DNA of 64,000 nt, taken from positions 1 through 64,000 of the forward strand of contig JAFXDG010000036.1 in the NCBI GenBank assembly GCA_017521285.1, in the 5' to 3' direction. The stretch comes from Bacteroidaceae bacterium. GTDB lineage: Bacteria; Bacteroidota; Bacteroidia; Bacteroidales; Bacteroidaceae. Position numbers and translations under genes: made by a program. The number at the start of each line of letters is the position of its first letter. The first letter of the stretch is position 1. A model generated the notes under the pieces. The model was given only the letters and a program-made list of their open reading frames with translations. It was not told the origin of the DNA and did no database searches. This document shows, in pieces, positions 17,694 to 27,266 of the stretch.

Positions 17694-20423
17694 ATGAAGA
17701 AAAAAACATTACTCACATCTTTTCTGGTAGCGGTGCTCTTCCCCCCCTTGGCGGCACAGAGCTACAAAGATGCGACCCTTAGTCATCATGAGCGGGCCAA
17801 GCACATGGTCAGCCTGATGACATTGGACGAAAAGATTGCCCAAGTCGGGCATCAGACTCCGGGCATTACCCGTTTGGGATTGGCCGGATACAACTATTGG
17901 AACGAAGCGTTGCATGGGGTGGCACGCTCAGGATTGGCCACATCGTTTCCCGTATCAAAGGCCATGAGTGCCACTTGGGACCTTGACCTCATCCGCCAAT
18001 GTGCGACTGTCACCAGTGACGAAGCCCGTATATATAATAATGAGAAGGGGAAAGGACTCATCTATTGGTGTCCGACCATCAACATGAGCCGTGACCCACG
18101 TTGGGGACGTGACGAAGAGAATTATGGCGAAGACCCCTATTTGCAGGGACGTATAGCCGTAGAATATATCAAAGCTATGCAAGGCGATGACCCTAAGTAC
18201 TACAAGACTATTGCTACGGCCAAACACTTTGCAGCCAACAATTATGAGGGAGGCCGTCACCATACCTCCAGTAATATGGATGAACGGAATTTGCGCGAAT
18301 ACTATCTTCCCGCTTTTGAAATGGCTGTCAAGGAGGGTGGGGTGCGTTCTGTCATGTCTGCCTATAATGCCCTGAATGGTATTCCTTGCGGAGCCAATCA
18401 CGAATTGCTCATCGACATTCTGCGTAACGAGTGGGGCTTCGATGGCTTTGTGGTGAGCGACTGTGGTGCCATCGACAATGTGTATCAGAATCACAAATAT
18501 GTGGCTACGGGTGCCGAAGCCTCGGCTGTCAGCATGAAAAATGGCGAAGACCTCAACTGTGGCAGCACTTTCCAGGAGTATTGTAAGGAGGCCATCCAGA
18601 AAGGTCTGCTTACCGAGGCGCAGTTGGATACAGCCTTGGTGCGTGTGTTGGAAGCCCGTTTCTCGGTGGGAGAATTTGATGGGGCGTCATTGGTTCCTTG
18701 GAAAAACATTTCAGATACGTTGCTTGATTGTCAGGCTCATCGCCAATTGGCCCACCGGGCAGCGCAGGAGGCTATTGTCCTGTTGAAGAACGAGAATGAC
18801 TTCCTGCCCTTGACAACCGATAAGACTGTGTGCGTTATCGGTCCGATGGCCCAGACGGTTACATTGGGTGGATACAGCGGTTCGCCTATTGACCTCAGCA
18901 CACCGCTCGAAGGCATTGCGGCCAAGATGGGTGTGAGTGCAAACGATGGCCGTGTGGAGTTTGAGGATTGCACAGAATTGAGTTATACAGGAGGTGGCAA
19001 TCATTTGGTAAGAGAAGCTAACGGATCCAGTGGTAACTTGGGTTACATTCACAATGGCGACTGGGTGGCTTTCAATGAGATTGACTTTGGTGAAGGCAAG
19101 AGTCGCCTGACTCTCTATACCGGAGCGCAGAACAACAACCCTACGGTTGTGAATATCTCACTCGACACCCGTAAGACGGTGCCCGATATGCAGATTTCCA
19201 TACCTCCCACCGGCAGTTGGAGCAGCTATAAGGAGACGACCTTCAACGTTGATCCCGCTATCTTCAAGGGAAAGCACAAGGTATATTTCACCTTCCGTTT
19301 TGCCAACCAATCCTATGGTGCCAATATGGACTGGTTCCGTTTTGACAATCCCGGTGAGGAGAATCCTCTCCAGTTGAATGGCCCTCTGTACTATGTGCAG
19401 GGATGCAACATGGTGGACAACAAGGCTACCGACTTGGAGACTGCCAAGAAGTTTGCAGCCAAGGCCGACGTGGTGGTGCTCTGCATGGGAACCGACCTCA
19501 GTACCAGCGACGAGAGCAACGACCGCGAATCGTTGAACCTGCCCGGCGACCAGCAGAAACTGATGGAGGCAGTGTACAGCGTCAATCCCAACGTCGTGTT
19601 GGTATTGCAGACCTGTTCGTCTGTCACAATCAATTGGGCACAGCAGCATGTGCCGGCCATTGTGGAGGCCTGGTACGGCGGACAGGCACAGGGACATGCC
19701 CTTGCCGATGTGCTCTATGGCGACTACAACCCCTCGGGGAAACTCACCTCTACATGGTATGCGGCTCTCAGCGACTTGCCCAAGAACCTCATGCAGTACG
19801 ACATTCGGGCCAACAACTATACTTATATGTACTATGACAAAGAGCCGCTCTATCCTTTTGGTTATGGTTTGTCTTACACCTCTTATAAGTATTCTAACCT
19901 TTCAGTCAGCGCCGAATCGCTGGATGCAGGCGACAGCCTCACCGTCAGCTTCGATGTGACGAACACGGGTAATCGTGCCGGTGACGAAATAGTCCAACTG
20001 TATGTGCATGCCCATAGTCAGATTGAGCGTCCTGTCAAGGAGTTGAAAGGCTTCGACCGTATTCACTTGGAAGCCGGTGAAACCAAGCGGGTGACAATCC
20101 CCTTGCGTCACGACCAGCTCTGCTATTACAATACCGCCACCCACACCTTCGATGTAGAAGCCGGACAGGTCGATATTCTGGTAGGTGCATCGTCGGCCGA
20201 CATCCGTTTGCGTGGTGCCATTCAGGCGCAGGCTGCCACGGTGAAACAGACCTATAAGAGTTTGGCTGCATCCGTCGGAACTGCCACGGTGAGTGGCAGC
20301 AACGGGAAAGCCAAAATCTACAATTTGGCTGGCCAGATGGTGGGCTATGCTGACAACAAGCGGGCTCTTCCTAAAGGAATCCTGGTGAAGGTGCCGCCCG
20401 GACAGAAGTTCGTCAACAGGTGA
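17694..20423 (+). CDS. Secreted family 3 glycoside hydrolase with an inserted CBM6-like module
   Basis: Retaining beta-glycosidase, most like the beta-xylosidase/arabinosidase branch of GH3. Signal peptide ends PPLAAQ. N-terminal (alpha/beta)8 barrel with SRDPRWGRDEENYGEDPYL and KHFAANN; the nucleophile is Asp256 in FVVSDCGAID. The alpha/beta sandwich domain is split by about 150 residues (about 415-570) that look like CBM6: VEFEDCTELSY, LGYIHNGDWVAFNEIDFG and a closing MDWFRFDNP. After the sandwich comes a fibronectin III-like domain (GDEIVQLYVHAHS, VKELKGFDRIHL) and a short tail AKIYNLAGQMV...LPKGILVKV that resembles type 9 secretion sorting tails. It likely acts outside the cytoplasm on plant-wall oligosaccharides. 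Exact specificity is not decided by sequence. Confidence 0.92.
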   Translation: MKKKTLLTSFLVAVLFPPLAAQSYKDATLSHHERAKHMVSLMTLDEKIAQVGHQTPGITRLGLAGYNYWNEALHGVARSGLATSFPVSKAMSATWDLDLIRQCATVTSDEARIYNNEKGKGLIYWCPTINMSRDPRWGRDEENYGEDPYLQGRIAVEYIKAMQGDDPKYYKTIATAKHFAANNYEGGRHHTSSNMDERNLREYYLPAFEMAVKEGGVRSVMSAYNALNGIPCGANHELLIDILRNEWGFDGFVVSDCGAIDNVYQNHKYVATGAEASAVSMKNGEDLNCGSTFQEYCKEAIQKGLLTEAQLDTALVRVLEARFSVGEFDGASLVPWKNISDTLLDCQAHRQLAHRAAQEAIVLLKNENDFLPLTTDKTVCVIGPMAQTVTLGGYSGSPIDLSTPLEGIAAKMGVSANDGRVEFEDCTELSYTGGGNHLVREANGSSGNLGYIHNGDWVAFNEIDFGEGKSRLTLYTGAQNNNPTVVNISLDTRKTVPDMQISIPPTGSWSSYKETTFNVDPAIFKGKHKVYFTFRFANQSYGANMDWFRFDNPGEENPLQLNGPLYYVQGCNMVDNKATDLETAKKFAAKADVVVLCMGTDLSTSDESNDRESLNLPGDQQKLMEAVYSVNPNVVLVLQTCSSVTINWAQQHVPAIVEAWYGGQAQGHALADVLYGDYNPSGKLTSTWYAALSDLPKNLMQYDIRANNYTYMYYDKEPLYPFGYGLSYTSYKYSNLSVSAESLDAGDSLTVSFDVTNTGNRAGDEIVQLYVHAHSQIERPVKELKGFDRIHLEAGETKRVTIPLRHDQLCYYNTATHTFDVEAGQVDILVGASSADIRLRGAIQAQAATVKQTYKSLAASVGTATVSGSNGKAKIYNLAGQMVGYADNKRALPKGILVKVPPGQKFVNR

Positions 20424-20506
20424 ATTGCTTGGGATACAAGAAGAAATAAACAATAATCAATTAATTTATTAACTAAATCATTTTACTAACCAAAACAATT
20501 TGTATT

Positions 20507-22696
20507 ATGAAAAGAATGATTACTCAATCCATGAAGGCTGCTGCCCTTGCAGTAAGTCTTTTCGGAGCCAGTGCTGTAGCTCAGGCCGCAGCCATCACTC
20601 CGGGTCAGTCAGTGACTGAATTCATTACAAACGAAGAGATGGGCATCGTGACAGCTCCTGTTTTCACTACTGCCGATTCTCTGGCAAACTGGGCTTATGG
20701 CTCTTACAACGAACCCGCTAACCTGATTGGTTATCAGGACCAGCGTGCTATGCTTGGTGCTTTCGAAGTGAATGTTCCTTCAGCAGGTGTATATGGTGTG
20801 GAAGTGAAGATTCGTACTACTACCACCAACTGGATGATAGGTTTCGGTGCTGACAAGAACCTCGAAATCAGTGGCCGTATGGACTCTGCCTCAACTCCGG
20901 GTTGGAATCAGATGGTACGTCCGACATTGATTTCTACTGTTGAAGCAAAAGTTGATACGCTGGAAGCTGCTGTTGGTACTCCCGACAGTTTGAATTATAT
21001 TCCCGCTATCACACAGACTACTTATAGCTTTGCTTCAGGTGAGTGGGAAACCATCTACGTGCCTGTTACATTGGAGGCCGGACAAAACTATGTTTCATTC
21101 TGGCTCAGCCGTACCTATCAGGGTATCGACAACCTGAAGGGTCCCGATGGCTCTATCAATGGTGTGTACGTACAGTCAATCAAACTGTTGCCCGCTGGTT
21201 CAGGTGAAGGTGCACAGGTTTTGCAGGCTGCCACATTGAAACTCTGGCAACAGCGCATGTATCCCGCTATGATGAGCGAGGGTGGTGCTTCTTTGGCTGC
21301 CGACTATGCCGCTTTGCACGCTGCTTACGGTGCTGCTACCGACTACAGCAGCCTCGACCTCTCTAAGGTAAAGGCCGGTATCGATGCCGTTGCTGCTCGT
21401 GAGGTTGACCTCCGTCACGGACAGGGTGCTATCGTTGCTGGTGATTCAGCCATCTTTGCTCTTCCCTACTATCACAACCTGCTGGGTGGTGCCATCAGTG
21501 AGAACGAGCGTGGTGAATATCCCGATGCTCCCATGGTATTCGAGTACACCAACGGCAAGACTTTGATCTATAAGTTCACTACAACTGTTGACGGTACTTT
21601 CTATCCCGAATGTTACTTCGGTACCCAGCTTTCAACCAAGGCTCACATGAATGTGTATGCTGCCGACAGCACCACTAAGATGTTCCCCACTTGGGTGCTT
21701 GACCCCAATACAGGCAACTGGCAGGTTTACAAGATGTTCTCTTCTCCCAACACTGCCAAGTTCGAGGCTAAGGCTGGTGAGACATACTATTTCACTCTTT
21801 ACTTTGAGAACTATGTAAACGTTCGTGGTCTCTATATGCGTCAGGTTATACAGACAGGTAAGTCTTATGCCGAAGTACAGGAAATGCAGGCTAAGGCTGA
21901 GGATATGTTTGCCAAGTATCAGGAAGGTACTGACGGCTTCTACGCTATCGGTGGTGACCTGACTTTGGTACGTGCTCTTGAAGATGCTATCGCTATGGCT
22001 TCTGACTTGGCCGAGGACAGCTCTTCTGAAGAGATGACTGCTGCTTACTATGCAATGGAAGAGGCTATCGGCAAGCTCGAAGCTGCTCCTGTCATCAACA
22101 CTATTCCTACTACTGAGGCTAATCCGTTTGACATCTCATTGGGTGAGTTCACTTCATGGCGTATGGAAGGTGGCGGTAACATCGGTTACGCTTACGGCAA
22201 CGGTAAGGTTGTTTACACCGTTTACAACAAGGTTGACTGCAAGTACAACGTTCAGTTCACTTGCTCTAACCAGGCTACTGACCTGTCTCAGATTGGTTTC
22301 CGTGTAGAGGTTATTCAGGAGAATGGCGAAATAACTCCTTTGGAAGATAAGATTGTTGACATCACCGGTGCTGGTGGTTGGGCACTGTGGGACGACCCCA
22401 ATGCTAACTACACAGTAGAATTGGCTATCCCCGCTGGTAAGGTTTACATCTACGTTTATGGTGTAATGGCTGCAAGCAACAACTTCGTGGGTAACATGAA
22501 CAAGTTCGACTTCATCCAGGTGCCTGGAACTGAAGGTGAAGGTTCTAAGGCTGTAGCCGCTGACATCGATGTTATCAAGGTAGCTCCTGCTGACGGTAAG
22601 GTTTACACCATCGACGGTATCTATGCCGGCGATAACCTCAACCTGCTCCGTGAAGGTATTTACATCGTAAACGGTAAGAAGGTTGTTATTAAGTAA
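20507..22696 (+). CDS. Large secreted protein of unknown function with a carbohydrate-binding-like module
   Basis: I do not recognise the family. It has a signal peptide (ASAVAQAA). Residues about 50-230 are beta-rich (VYGVEVKIRTTTTNWMIGFG, ETIYVPVTLEAGQNYVSFWL). A helical part with repeated ALEDAIAMASDLAED-type pattern (FIVAR-like) covers about 445-540. A CBM6/35-like beta-sandwich lies at about 545-690 (WRMEGGGNIGYAY, VELAIPAGKVYIYVYG), and a tail KVYTIDGIYAGDNLN...GIYIVNGKKVVIK resembles Por-type sorting tails. Codons are strongly T-ending (GCT, GGT), unlike the upstream GH3 but like the gene at 45941, suggesting high expression. It lies 83 bases after the GH3 gene with no terminator between, so co-transcription is likely. 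No catalytic motif seen. Confidence 0.75.
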   Translation: MKRMITQSMKAAALAVSLFGASAVAQAAAITPGQSVTEFITNEEMGIVTAPVFTTADSLANWAYGSYNEPANLIGYQDQRAMLGAFEVNVPSAGVYGVEVKIRTTTTNWMIGFGADKNLEISGRMDSASTPGWNQMVRPTLISTVEAKVDTLEAAVGTPDSLNYIPAITQTTYSFASGEWETIYVPVTLEAGQNYVSFWLSRTYQGIDNLKGPDGSINGVYVQSIKLLPAGSGEGAQVLQAATLKLWQQRMYPAMMSEGGASLAADYAALHAAYGAATDYSSLDLSKVKAGIDAVAAREVDLRHGQGAIVAGDSAIFALPYYHNLLGGAISENERGEYPDAPMVFEYTNGKTLIYKFTTTVDGTFYPECYFGTQLSTKAHMNVYAADSTTKMFPTWVLDPNTGNWQVYKMFSSPNTAKFEAKAGETYYFTLYFENYVNVRGLYMRQVIQTGKSYAEVQEMQAKAEDMFAKYQEGTDGFYAIGGDLTLVRALEDAIAMASDLAEDSSSEEMTAAYYAMEEAIGKLEAAPVINTIPTTEANPFDISLGEFTSWRMEGGGNIGYAYGNGKVVYTVYNKVDCKYNVQFTCSNQATDLSQIGFRVEVIQENGEITPLEDKIVDITGAGGWALWDDPNANYTVELAIPAGKVYIYVYGVMAASNNFVGNMNKFDFIQVPGTEGEGSKAVAADIDVIKVAPADGKVYTIDGIYAGDNLNLLREGIYIVNGKKVVIK

Positions 22697-22740
22697 GTAA
22701 ACTCACGTTGTTTAATATTATAGGATAATTGAAAAGTGAA

Positions 22741-22771
22741 GGGCCATGCCGGTGACGGTATGGCCCTTTTT
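22741..22771 (+). terminator. Rho-independent terminator
   Basis: GGGCCATGCC and GGTATGGCCC form a 10-base stem with one G-U pair and a six-base loop, followed by TTTTT. It ends the GH3/unknown-protein transcript. Confidence 0.85.
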
Positions 22772-22780
22772 AGTCATTGG

Positions 22781-22911
22781 AAATTTTGCGAGCCGCAAAA
22801 TATTTTTTGCGGCTTGCATTTGGGTAAAATGCTACGGCGCATTTTGGATTTTGCGGCTTGAAGAATTTATTTTGCAAGCCGCAAAATGAATTTTGCAAGC
22901 CGCAGATTTTG
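22781..22911. repeat. GCGGCTTG/CAAGCCGC repeat element, copy 1
   Basis: Five units of TTTTGC(A/G)AGCCGC or its complement lie in about 130 bases, including an inverted pair at 22849-22860 and 22875-22886. The 25-base core at 22797-22821 is identical to 49127-49151, and both are followed by a (A/T)TTTGCTACGG-like piece. The end of this element supplies the -33 box of the hsdM promoter. Origin unknown; it looks like a small dispersed element. Confidence 0.7.
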
Positions 22912-22937
22912 TTTTTCCTGAAAAATACCTATTTTTG
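22908..22937 (+). promoter_or_regulatory. Promoter of hsdM
   Basis: TTTG at 22908-22911 and TATTTTTG at 22930-22937 with an 18-base spacer fit the Bacteroidetes housekeeping promoter. A second TAnnTTTG box, TATCTTTG, lies at 22941-22948. The ATG of hsdM is 35 bases downstream of the first box. Confidence 0.65.
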
Positions 22938-22972
22938 CATTATCTTTGTAGGCAAAGAAAAACTTATAAAAT

Positions 22973-24535
22973 ATGGCAAAGAAAGCAATCAAAGAAAAAA
23001 GTATCGAGGAGACCCTGTGGGAGTCGGCCAATAAGTTGCGCGGTTCGGTGGAACCGTCGGAATACAAGCATGTGGTGTTGAGCCTCATATTCCTGAAATA
23101 CGCTCACGACCGTTTTACGGAGCGGCGCAATGAGTTGGTAGCCGAGGGAAAGGAGGCATTTGCCGACCAGCCGGTGTTTTACAATGCCAAGAATGTGTTC
23201 TATCTGAACGAGGCAAGCCGATGGGACTACATCATGGAGAATGCCAAGCAGAACGACATTGCCATCAAGATAGACCAGGCACTCGCTACGGTGGAGAAGG
23301 ACAACCCCACACTGAAGGGAGCACTTCCCAGCAACTACTACTCGGGGTTGGGGCTCGACCGCTCCAAGCTGGCCGCCCTTCTCGACGAAATCAACAAGAT
23401 TGACACCCTGAAGGACCCTGAGAACGACCTCATTGGACGGGTCTATGAATACTTTCTTGCCAAGTTTGCCATTGCCGAAGGTAAGGGTAAGGGGGAGTAC
23501 TACACCCCAAAAACGATTGTCAACCTCATTGCCGAAATGATACAGCCCTACCAAGGCAAAATCTACGACCCCTGTTGCGGTTCGGGTGGCATGTTTGTGC
23601 AGAGCATGAAGTTCATCGAGGCACACCACGGAAACAAGCGCAACATCTCGGTCTATGGACAGGAATACACCAACACCACCTATAAACTGGCCAAGATGAA
23701 TCTGGCCATCCGCGGCATAGCCAACAATCTGGGCGAACAGGCGGCCGACACGTTCAAGAACGACCAGCATAAGGAGCTGAAAGCTGACTTCATCATGGCC
23801 AATCCCCCTTTCAACCAGAAGGCTTGGCGCGAGGACAACGAACTGAAGGACGACCCCCGTTGGCACGGCTACACAGTGCCACCCACCAGCAATGCCAACT
23901 ATGGCTGGATTCTGAATATTGTCAGCAAACTGTCGGCCAATGGCACGGCAGGCTTCCTGTTGGCCAACGGTGCACTGAGTGGCGACGGCACCGAACTGGA
24001 GATACGCCGCCAGCTCCTGCAGAACCATTTGGTAGAGGCCATCGTCATCCTGCCACGCAACATGTTCTACTCCACCGACATCAGTGTGACCCTGTGGATT
24101 CTCAACAAGAACAAGCGTGCACGCACCGTGGAGCAGAATGGCCGCCTTGTGAAGTACCGCAACCGCGAAGACGAGGTGCTCTTCATCGACCTGCGCCAAT
24201 GGGGCGAACCGTTTGAAAAGAAGTACATCCAGTTCTCACCCGAGCAGATACGGCAGATTGCCGACAACTTCCACCACTGGCAATGTGAGAGTCACGAGCA
24301 GACTTATCAGAATGTGCCCGAATATTGCTATTCTGCCACCCTCAACGAGATAGAACAGAAGGGGTGGAGCCTGGTGCCCAGCAAATACATCGAGTTCAAG
24401 AACAGGGACGAGCAGATAGACTTCGACACCCGTATGCGCGAACTGCAAAGCGAGCTGTCCGAACTGTTGAAACAAGAGGAGGAGAGCAAGCAAGAGCTGA
24501 AAGCATTGTTCGATAAGTTAGGTTATAGTCTATGA
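22973..24535 (+). CDS. hsdM: Type I restriction-modification DNA methyltransferase subunit
   Basis: Methylates adenine in the target sequence and forms the methylase core with HsdS. An N-terminal helical HsdM_N domain (SIEETLWESANKLRGSVEPSEYKHVVLSLIFLKY region) is followed by the N6_Mtase domain: SAM-binding motif DPCCGSGG at residues 199-206 and catalytic NPPF at 277-280. Preceding GKGKGEYYTPKTIVNLIAEM is also typical. Length of 520 residues is usual for this class. First gene of hsdM-hsdS-rloA-rloB-hsdR. The methylation site is set by HsdS and cannot be read here. Confidence 0.96.
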   Translation: MAKKAIKEKSIEETLWESANKLRGSVEPSEYKHVVLSLIFLKYAHDRFTERRNELVAEGKEAFADQPVFYNAKNVFYLNEASRWDYIMENAKQNDIAIKIDQALATVEKDNPTLKGALPSNYYSGLGLDRSKLAALLDEINKIDTLKDPENDLIGRVYEYFLAKFAIAEGKGKGEYYTPKTIVNLIAEMIQPYQGKIYDPCCGSGGMFVQSMKFIEAHHGNKRNISVYGQEYTNTTYKLAKMNLAIRGIANNLGEQAADTFKNDQHKELKADFIMANPPFNQKAWREDNELKDDPRWHGYTVPPTSNANYGWILNIVSKLSANGTAGFLLANGALSGDGTELEIRRQLLQNHLVEAIVILPRNMFYSTDISVTLWILNKNKRARTVEQNGRLVKYRNREDEVLFIDLRQWGEPFEKKYIQFSPEQIRQIADNFHHWQCESHEQTYQNVPEYCYSATLNEIEQKGWSLVPSKYIEFKNRDEQIDFDTRMRELQSELSELLKQEEESKQELKALFDKLGYSL

Positions 24536-24550
24536 GCAAGAAATCAATAA

Positions 24551-24590
24551 CTCGTGAGTGACACTCACGAGTTCAATTATGAACAGGAGG
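24551..24590 (+). promoter_or_regulatory. Hairpin and strong Shine-Dalgarno before hsdS
   Basis: CTCGTGAG (24551-24558) and CTCACGAG (24564-24571) form an eight-base stem with a five-base loop in the hsdM-hsdS gap. AGGAGG follows at 24585-24590, eight bases before the hsdS ATG, an unusually clear ribosome site for this phylum. Confidence 0.55.
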
Positions 24591-24598
24591 ATTAAGAG

Positions 24599-25750
24599 AT
24601 GAAAGACTATAAACGATTAGGCGATTATATCCGCGAAGTGAATGTGCGAAATCGGGAGTTGGAGGTAACGGACTTGTTGGGTGTAAGCATCTCTAAAGAA
24701 TTTATGCCTTCGATTGCCAACACCATTGGTACGGATATGTCAACATACAAGCTTGTGAAACGAGGACAATTTGCCTACGGTCCTGTTACTTCACGAAATG
24801 GAGACAAAGTTTCCATTGCTTTATTGAATGGATACGATGATGCAATAATCTCTCAAGCTTACACCGTGTTTGAAATTATAGATCATGATGCTTTGTTGCC
24901 CGAATATTTGATGATGTGGTTCCGCCGTCCTGAGTTTGACCGTTATGCCCGTTTTCATTCTCACGGAAGTGCGCGTGAAGTATTCGATTGGGATGAGTTG
25001 TGCGATGTAAAACCTCCCATCCCCTCCATCACCCGCCAACGTGAAATCGTAGCGGAATACGAAACCCTAACACACCGCATCCGTCTTAACGAACAAATGA
25101 TTCAGCATCTCGAAACCACCGCCCAAGCCCTCTACCGCAAGATGTTTGTGGATGGAATTGATAAAGAGAACTTGCCAGAAGGATGGAAAATGGGGACGAT
25201 TGAAGAATTAGGTAAAGTTATAACAGGGAAAACTCCTTCAAGTGAAAATCCTGAAGATTTTGGAGATGAAATGCCTTTTGTAGCACCTGGAGACTTTTCA
25301 AATTATAAAAAGTTCGCTATAGGGGCAGAACGTATGCTTTCTTCAATAGGGATAAAACGATTAAAAGGGAAAGTCTTACCAAAAGGTTCTGTTATAGTAA
25401 CCTGTATTGGGTCTGATATGGGTAAAGTTGCAATTGCATCTGAAAATTGTGTTACAAATCAACAGATGAACTCTATCGTTGTTAGTAGCAATGAGTATTC
25501 GGATTATTTGTTTTACGCTTTATCTTCGATATCAAAGGAACTTAAAGCAATGGCATTAGGAAGTTCTACAATGCCGCTACTTAATAAAAGTGATTTTGAA
25601 CAGATTGAGATAATTATACCTCCATTCGAATTGCTTCGAGAATTTTCAGAAATAACTAGCAAAGGAAATACTATAGTAATTTTAAAGCTAAAAGAAAACA
25701 AGAAATTAACCGAATTGCAGTCTTTGCTATTAGCGAAGATGGGGCAATAA
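24599..25750 (+). CDS. hsdS: Type I restriction specificity subunit with two target-recognition domains
   Basis: Determines the DNA sequence bound by the methylase and restriction complex. Two target-recognition domains of the Methylase_S type: about residues 1-150 (YKLVKRGQFAYGP, PEYLMMWFRRPEF, then PPIPSITRQREIVAEY) and about 195-365 (GTIEELGKVITGKTPSS, MPFVAPGDF, then IIPPFELLREF). A helical spacer lies between them (RIRLNEQMIQHLETTAQALYRKMF). Base composition turns clearly AT-rich from about 25155, at the start of the second domain, suggesting that half was exchanged. 383 residues is slightly short but complete. No recombinase gene sits beside it. Confidence 0.94.
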   Translation: MKDYKRLGDYIREVNVRNRELEVTDLLGVSISKEFMPSIANTIGTDMSTYKLVKRGQFAYGPVTSRNGDKVSIALLNGYDDAIISQAYTVFEIIDHDALLPEYLMMWFRRPEFDRYARFHSHGSAREVFDWDELCDVKPPIPSITRQREIVAEYETLTHRIRLNEQMIQHLETTAQALYRKMFVDGIDKENLPEGWKMGTIEELGKVITGKTPSSENPEDFGDEMPFVAPGDFSNYKKFAIGAERMLSSIGIKRLKGKVLPKGSVIVTCIGSDMGKVAIASENCVTNQQMNSIVVSSNEYSDYLFYALSSISKELKAMALGSSTMPLLNKSDFEQIEIIIPPFELLREFSEITSKGNTIVILKLKENKKLTELQSLLLAKMGQ

Positions 25751-25756
25751 ATATAA

Positions 25757-25827
25757 GTTGTTCGGGTTCCGAACAACTGCTACTGATGGTTATAAGAAAA
25801 GAACTGTTCGGAATTACCGAACAGTTC
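25757..25827. repeat. Two hairpins sharing the TGTTCGG word
   Basis: GTTGTTCGG/CCGAACAAC (25757-25765, 25769-25777) and GAACTGTTCGG/CCGAACAGTTC (25801-25811, 25817-25827) are perfect stems with 3- and 5-base loops. Both are built from the same TGTTCGG half. They may be the hsdS terminator, an attenuator before rloA, or paired operator sites. The 25828-25949 stretch after them shows nothing else. Confidence 0.55.
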
Positions 25828-25949
25828 AATTTTGTAACAAACAGATTTGAAAGAGCAGGAGAAGTCTCCGATGTATGGTTTTGTTTTGGAAATTTGCATA
25901 AAATTTGCAACTTTTCAAAATAAAACCGCGTTATAATCCGTTTTTATTG

Positions 25950-25957
25950 TATATTTG
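25950..25957 (+). promoter_or_regulatory. Promoter -7 box of rloA
   Basis: TATATTTG fits TAnnTTTG. It decides the start of the next gene: an in-frame TTG at 25955 would lie inside the box, so the ATG at 25979 is the real start. The pair rloAB thus seems to have its own promoter within the RM locus. Confidence 0.55.
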
Positions 25958-25978
25958 CAACCGCAAAACAATGGAATT

Positions 25979-27265
25979 ATGATACAAGAAATCAAAATAA
26001 AGAATTTCCGTTCCTTCAAGGACGAAGTGACATTCAGTTTCGAAGCATCCAACGACAAATTTGCCGAAGATAGCCAAGTGGTGCAAATCAATGAAAGTAC
26101 AAGACTTCTCCGCTTTGCCGTTATATATGGCTACAATGCTTCGGGAAAAACAAACTTGCTGGATGCGTTGGATTTCTTGCGTTATTTTTGGAGTTATAAG
26201 CCCGAGAGTCTGGATGAAGGTACAAAGGTGAATCCTTTTAAACTCGACAACACTTCTTCAAGCGAACCAACACGCTTTGAGGTCGTATTTTATGTAGGAG
26301 ATACTAAATACTGGTATCAATTGGAATTGGACATGCTGCAAGTGCATAAAGAAAAACTGTCATACTACAAGAGTACCCAGCCTATCATGTTGTTTGAAAG
26401 AACGCTGGAAAACAATCAGTCTGTCGTAGAATTCAACAATAATGGTAATGGAGACAAAATCAGTGCTGCAGCCAAGGAATTGATAAATGTGAACTGTCTG
26501 AAAAATCTGTCTGTATTTGTGGCACGAAATCAAGTAAACGTCAGTCTCCCCCTGATTGATGCTGCGAAAGACTGGATGAAATCACAAATCATGCCTACAA
26601 TTTACCCTGGCACAAATTTGAACTATTATGCACAACGGAAGACTGCTGAAAACAAGCATATAATAAAGTCTATAGTTGACTTCCTGCATGAAGCTGATTT
26701 CAACGTTACGAATATTCAATCAGATGTGATTGACAAACATATTGCCGACGATATGATTGAATATTTTATGGAGGATGCAAATACTCCTAAAGAAGAAAAA
26801 GAACGTATCAAAAGGGAAAAAACAATCAAACAGTTCCAAACTATATTTGAACATACCGTAGAAACCGAAAATGGGAAAGAAACATTCCCAATGTATGGAA
26901 TGGACGAATCGGCGGGAACTTTGCGGACATTCGGAATCGAAACCGCTTTGATAGAGGTTTTTAATACTCAATCTCTTCTTCCTGTAGATGAGGTGGACAC
27001 ATCCCTTCATCCCAAATTGTTAGAAAAAATTTTATATGATTATTTGCGGATACCATCAAGAACCCAACTTCTTGTCACAACCCACAACGATGGTTTGCTG
27101 GACTTGGTTGATGATCTGATTAGAAAAGATTCCATCTGGTTTACCGAAAAGAAGAAATCGGGCGTAACGGATTTGTATAAATTGACTGACTTCAGAGGTG
27201 TCAACCGTCTGTCGTCCATCAGAGAGGCTTATCGGAACAAACGGTTTGGTGCAACCATGAACTGA
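25979..27265 (+). CDS. rloA: RloA-like AAA ATPase (AbiL/OLD-type ATPase of an anti-phage pair)
   Basis: ABC/SMC-type ATPase of the AAA_15/AAA_21 group, about 428 residues. N-terminal MIQEIKIKNFRSF is the usual first strand; Walker A is GYNASGKT at residues 51-58; the signature region is DESAGTLRTF; Walker B with catalytic acid is VDEVDTSLH (D337, E338); the switch histidine lies in LLVTTHNDGLLD. In the family the partner RloB carries a TOPRIM-like nuclease fold. The two genes are one base apart, so they act as a pair. RloA/RloB genes were named for being linked to restriction genes, as here. Expected role: phage sensing and abortive infection; the trigger is unknown. Confidence 0.85.
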   Translation: MIQEIKIKNFRSFKDEVTFSFEASNDKFAEDSQVVQINESTRLLRFAVIYGYNASGKTNLLDALDFLRYFWSYKPESLDEGTKVNPFKLDNTSSSEPTRFEVVFYVGDTKYWYQLELDMLQVHKEKLSYYKSTQPIMLFERTLENNQSVVEFNNNGNGDKISAAAKELINVNCLKNLSVFVARNQVNVSLPLIDAAKDWMKSQIMPTIYPGTNLNYYAQRKTAENKHIIKSIVDFLHEADFNVTNIQSDVIDKHIADDMIEYFMEDANTPKEEKERIKREKTIKQFQTIFEHTVETENGKETFPMYGMDESAGTLRTFGIETALIEVFNTQSLLPVDEVDTSLHPKLLEKILYDYLRIPSRTQLLVTTHNDGLLDLVDDLIRKDSIWFTEKKKSGVTDLYKLTDFRGVNRLSSIREAYRNKRFGATMN

Positions 27266-27266
27266 C

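Noticed and set aside
22964..24199. 411-residue minus-strand open frame over hsdM
   Set aside because: hsdM on the plus strand has all methyltransferase motifs; the minus frame is codon-bias shadow.
25955..25978. TTG start for rloA at 25955
   Set aside because: It would lie inside the TATATTTG promoter box; the ATG at 25979 gives the standard family N-terminus.
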